This document shows, in pieces, positions 62,632 through 64,000 of a stretch of DNA of 64,000 bases. The stretch covers positions 333,001-397,000 of the forward strand of contig JACKPC010000002.1 of NCBI GenBank assembly GCA_024233835.1. The letters are read 5' to 3'. The translations under genes were made by a program, and so were the position numbers. The stretch's first letter is position 1, and the number at the start of each line of letters is the position of its first letter. The notes under the pieces were generated by a model, which was given only the letters and a program-made list of their open reading frames with translations, did not search any database and was not told the DNA's origin. This DNA is from Leptospiraceae bacterium (GTDB lineage: Bacteria; Spirochaetota; Leptospiria; Leptospirales; Leptospiraceae).

Positions 62632-63981
62632 TTACCACTGGCTCACTTCTTTCAGGTTTTCTATTTCCAGTCTTGATTTTAAATATAAAATCATGGTTTT
62701 AATTTCTGAATCAGAAGGTTTTTTCTTCCATTTTACAAGTACTGTTGGTTCCTTCACGCTACTAAAATCTTCTGTTTTGGAAAATAGTAAATCACCAAAG
62801 GAAAAGGATTCTACTTTCGGAAATAGAAAAGATATTTCCTTGGTTATAGAAGGTAAGAGTCTTTGTTTATTCTTAAAACTCAGTAATTCATTTTCTAATA
62901 TTTTAATCCTATCATCCTTACTTTTTATCAATTCTTCATTATTCTTATATAGATTTGTTAGGAAATCTTTGCTGATTCCCTTATCCTCGGTTTTTTGTGG
63001 TAAAACCGTTTGTCTGGACTGGTTTACTTTTAAACGAACGTTCTCCAGACCATAAATATCCAGCTTACCTTCTAAGAGGTTGATTATCTCATCTGATAAG
63101 GGTTGACCGATTACCGATATTTCAATAGTCGAACCCCGGGCAGAAAACTTCAAGTCATGGTTTAAAACCTTGCTGTTCGGAAAGGTAAAATTCTCTGTCA
63201 CATAACGGTTTGCCCTGGCTTTAAAGATAGCCTCCGTCACAACCGTCCAGGCCATATAGATACTGGGTATTATGGTTATAATCGCAAAAATAATAATATA
63301 TAACCTGACTTTTTTCTGTGTCTGCATGTCCACAAAGGTAACTCGACGAAAATTTAATAGGCGAACAAATATGACAGTAGAAATCGCAATAAAAAGTGTG
63401 TTGATAAAGAATAAGTAAAAGGCACCCAGAAAAAATGTCCAGCGTCCGGTAGCTATACCAAAACCCGCTGTACAAAGCGGAGGCATTAAAGCAGTAGCAA
63501 TAGCTACACCGGGAATTGCATTTGTCTTGTCTTTTCTGGCACCGGCCATAATCCCGGCAGCTCCACCAAATATAGCGATAATCACATCATAGATAGTGGG
63601 CTTGGTTCGGGCCAGAAGTTCGGATTGCACTTCTGTTAAAGGAGTTATGGCAAAGTAAATGGCTGAAGTAATGATACTCGCAACAGCCGCAACGCTTAGA
63701 TTTCTTAAAGATTTTTTTAATAAAGGAAAATCATAAATTCCAACCGCGAGACCTGCACCCATAATAGGACCCATTAAAGGAGAGATTAACATGGCTCCAA
63801 TAATGACAGCAGGTGAATTCGTGTTTAAACCCACTGAAGCAATAAAAATTGCAAAAATTAAAGACCAGAGGTTCCCGCCTTTAAAATCGATACCCTTCTT
63901 AATACTTTCGACTGTTCCTTCTTCATCGATCTCGTGTCGAACATTTAGAAGACTCTGAGCGACCTGCACCAAAGAATCCAT
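62632..63981 (-). CDS. DUF389 membrane protein (5' end possibly cut)
   Basis: A protein of at least 449 residues with about six hydrophobic segments, the DUF389/TIGR00341 family (AVIIGAMLISPLMGPIMGAGLAVG, GIYDFPLLKKSLRNL, IPGVAIATALMPPLCTAGFGIA). The C-terminal half is soluble. The frame stays open upstream of ATG 63981 to the window edge (KELEKH), and no ribosome site is seen, so the real start may lie outside. The function is unknown. Confidence 0.85.
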   Translation of the reverse strand: MDSLVQVAQSLLNVRHEIDEEGTVESIKKGIDFKGGNLWSLIFAIFIASVGLNTNSPAVIIGAMLISPLMGPIMGAGLAVGIYDFPLLKKSLRNLSVAAVASIITSAIYFAITPLTEVQSELLARTKPTIYDVIIAIFGGAAGIMAGARKDKTNAIPGVAIATALMPPLCTAGFGIATGRWTFFLGAFYLFFINTLFIAISTVIFVRLLNFRRVTFVDMQTQKKVRLYIIIFAIITIIPSIYMAWTVVTEAIFKARANRYVTENFTFPNSKVLNHDLKFSARGSTIEISVIGQPLSDEIINLLEGKLDIYGLENVRLKVNQSRQTVLPQKTEDKGISKDFLTNLYKNNEELIKSKDDRIKILENELLSFKNKQRLLPSITKEISFLFPKVESFSFGDLLFSKTEDFSSVKEPTVLVKWKKKPSDSEIKTMILYLKSRLEIENLKEVSQW

Positions 63982-64000
63982 GTGCTTTTCAAGTTCTTTG

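Overview
The window is about 64 kb of AT-rich chromosome (low-GC by eye) from a spirochaete, most likely in the family Leptospiraceae. The evidence is a pgk-tpiA-secG cluster, a FlgF/FlgG-type flagellar rod protein, a very long SpiroCoCo-type coiled-coil protein, a large number of membrane-linked signalling proteins (class III cyclases, hybrid kinases, PP2C/SpoIIE phosphatases, HD-GYP, EAL, PilZ) and many short lipoproteins. The genus is not certain. No rRNA, tRNA or CRISPR array was found.

Layout. 1-3.7 kb: end of glycolysis (pgk, tpiA) with secG, then an aminotransferase and small proteins. 3.7-8.9 kb: a large unknown membrane protein, a PrsW-type protease, a PilZ protein and an acyltransferase. 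9.1-12.1 kb: adhE with a STAS-domain gene behind it, closed by a 26-bp palindrome. 12.1-20.7 kb: C69 peptidase, adenylate cyclase, secreted muramidase, purU, an SPFH/NAD-kinase-like pair, and a YceI/b561-like pair. 20.9-29.1 kb: membrane coiled-coil/HTH protein, lipoproteins, a GAF-PP2C phosphatase, a TlpA-type thioredoxin, thiolase and a PA0069-type radical SAM protein. 29.3-39 kb: a signalling block (hybrid kinase with degenerate ATP site plus REC-PP2C; HAD hydrolase; PlsC-SET-HD-GYP operon; REC-GGDEF-EAL; CsgG-like lipoprotein).

39.0-45.4 kb is the accessory island. It holds a UPF0175/DUF3368 toxin-antitoxin pair, a degenerate HNH/AP2-type endonuclease ending in a perfect 22-bp inverted repeat, RhuM and a type I methyltransferase HsdM without HsdS or HsdR, a GC-rich patch of short repeats, a DUF6266-like gene, and an IS1595/ISXO2-type insertion sequence. 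That IS is preceded directly by a second, 82-bp copy of its own right end. It sits at the stop codon of the flagellar gene.

45.4-64 kb returns to core-like content: flagellar protein, two receptors of the 7TMR-DISM type with different outputs (histidine kinase, adenylate cyclase), a secreted lipase, a chemotaxis receptor, a radical SAM protein, an ABC ATPase, the SpiroCoCo protein, an FG-GAP beta-propeller lipoprotein and a DUF389 membrane protein. The cyclase and chemoreceptor genes share an almost identical leader of about 88 bp.

The genes suggest a motile spirochaete with fermentative capacity (AdhE) and heavy use of cAMP, c-di-GMP and phospho-relay signalling. Candidates for undescribed biology are the methyltransferase/RhuM/HNH island, the duplicated leader, the tandem 13-bp palindromes upstream of the FG-GAP gene, and the membrane coiled-coil protein with a C-terminal HTH-like region.
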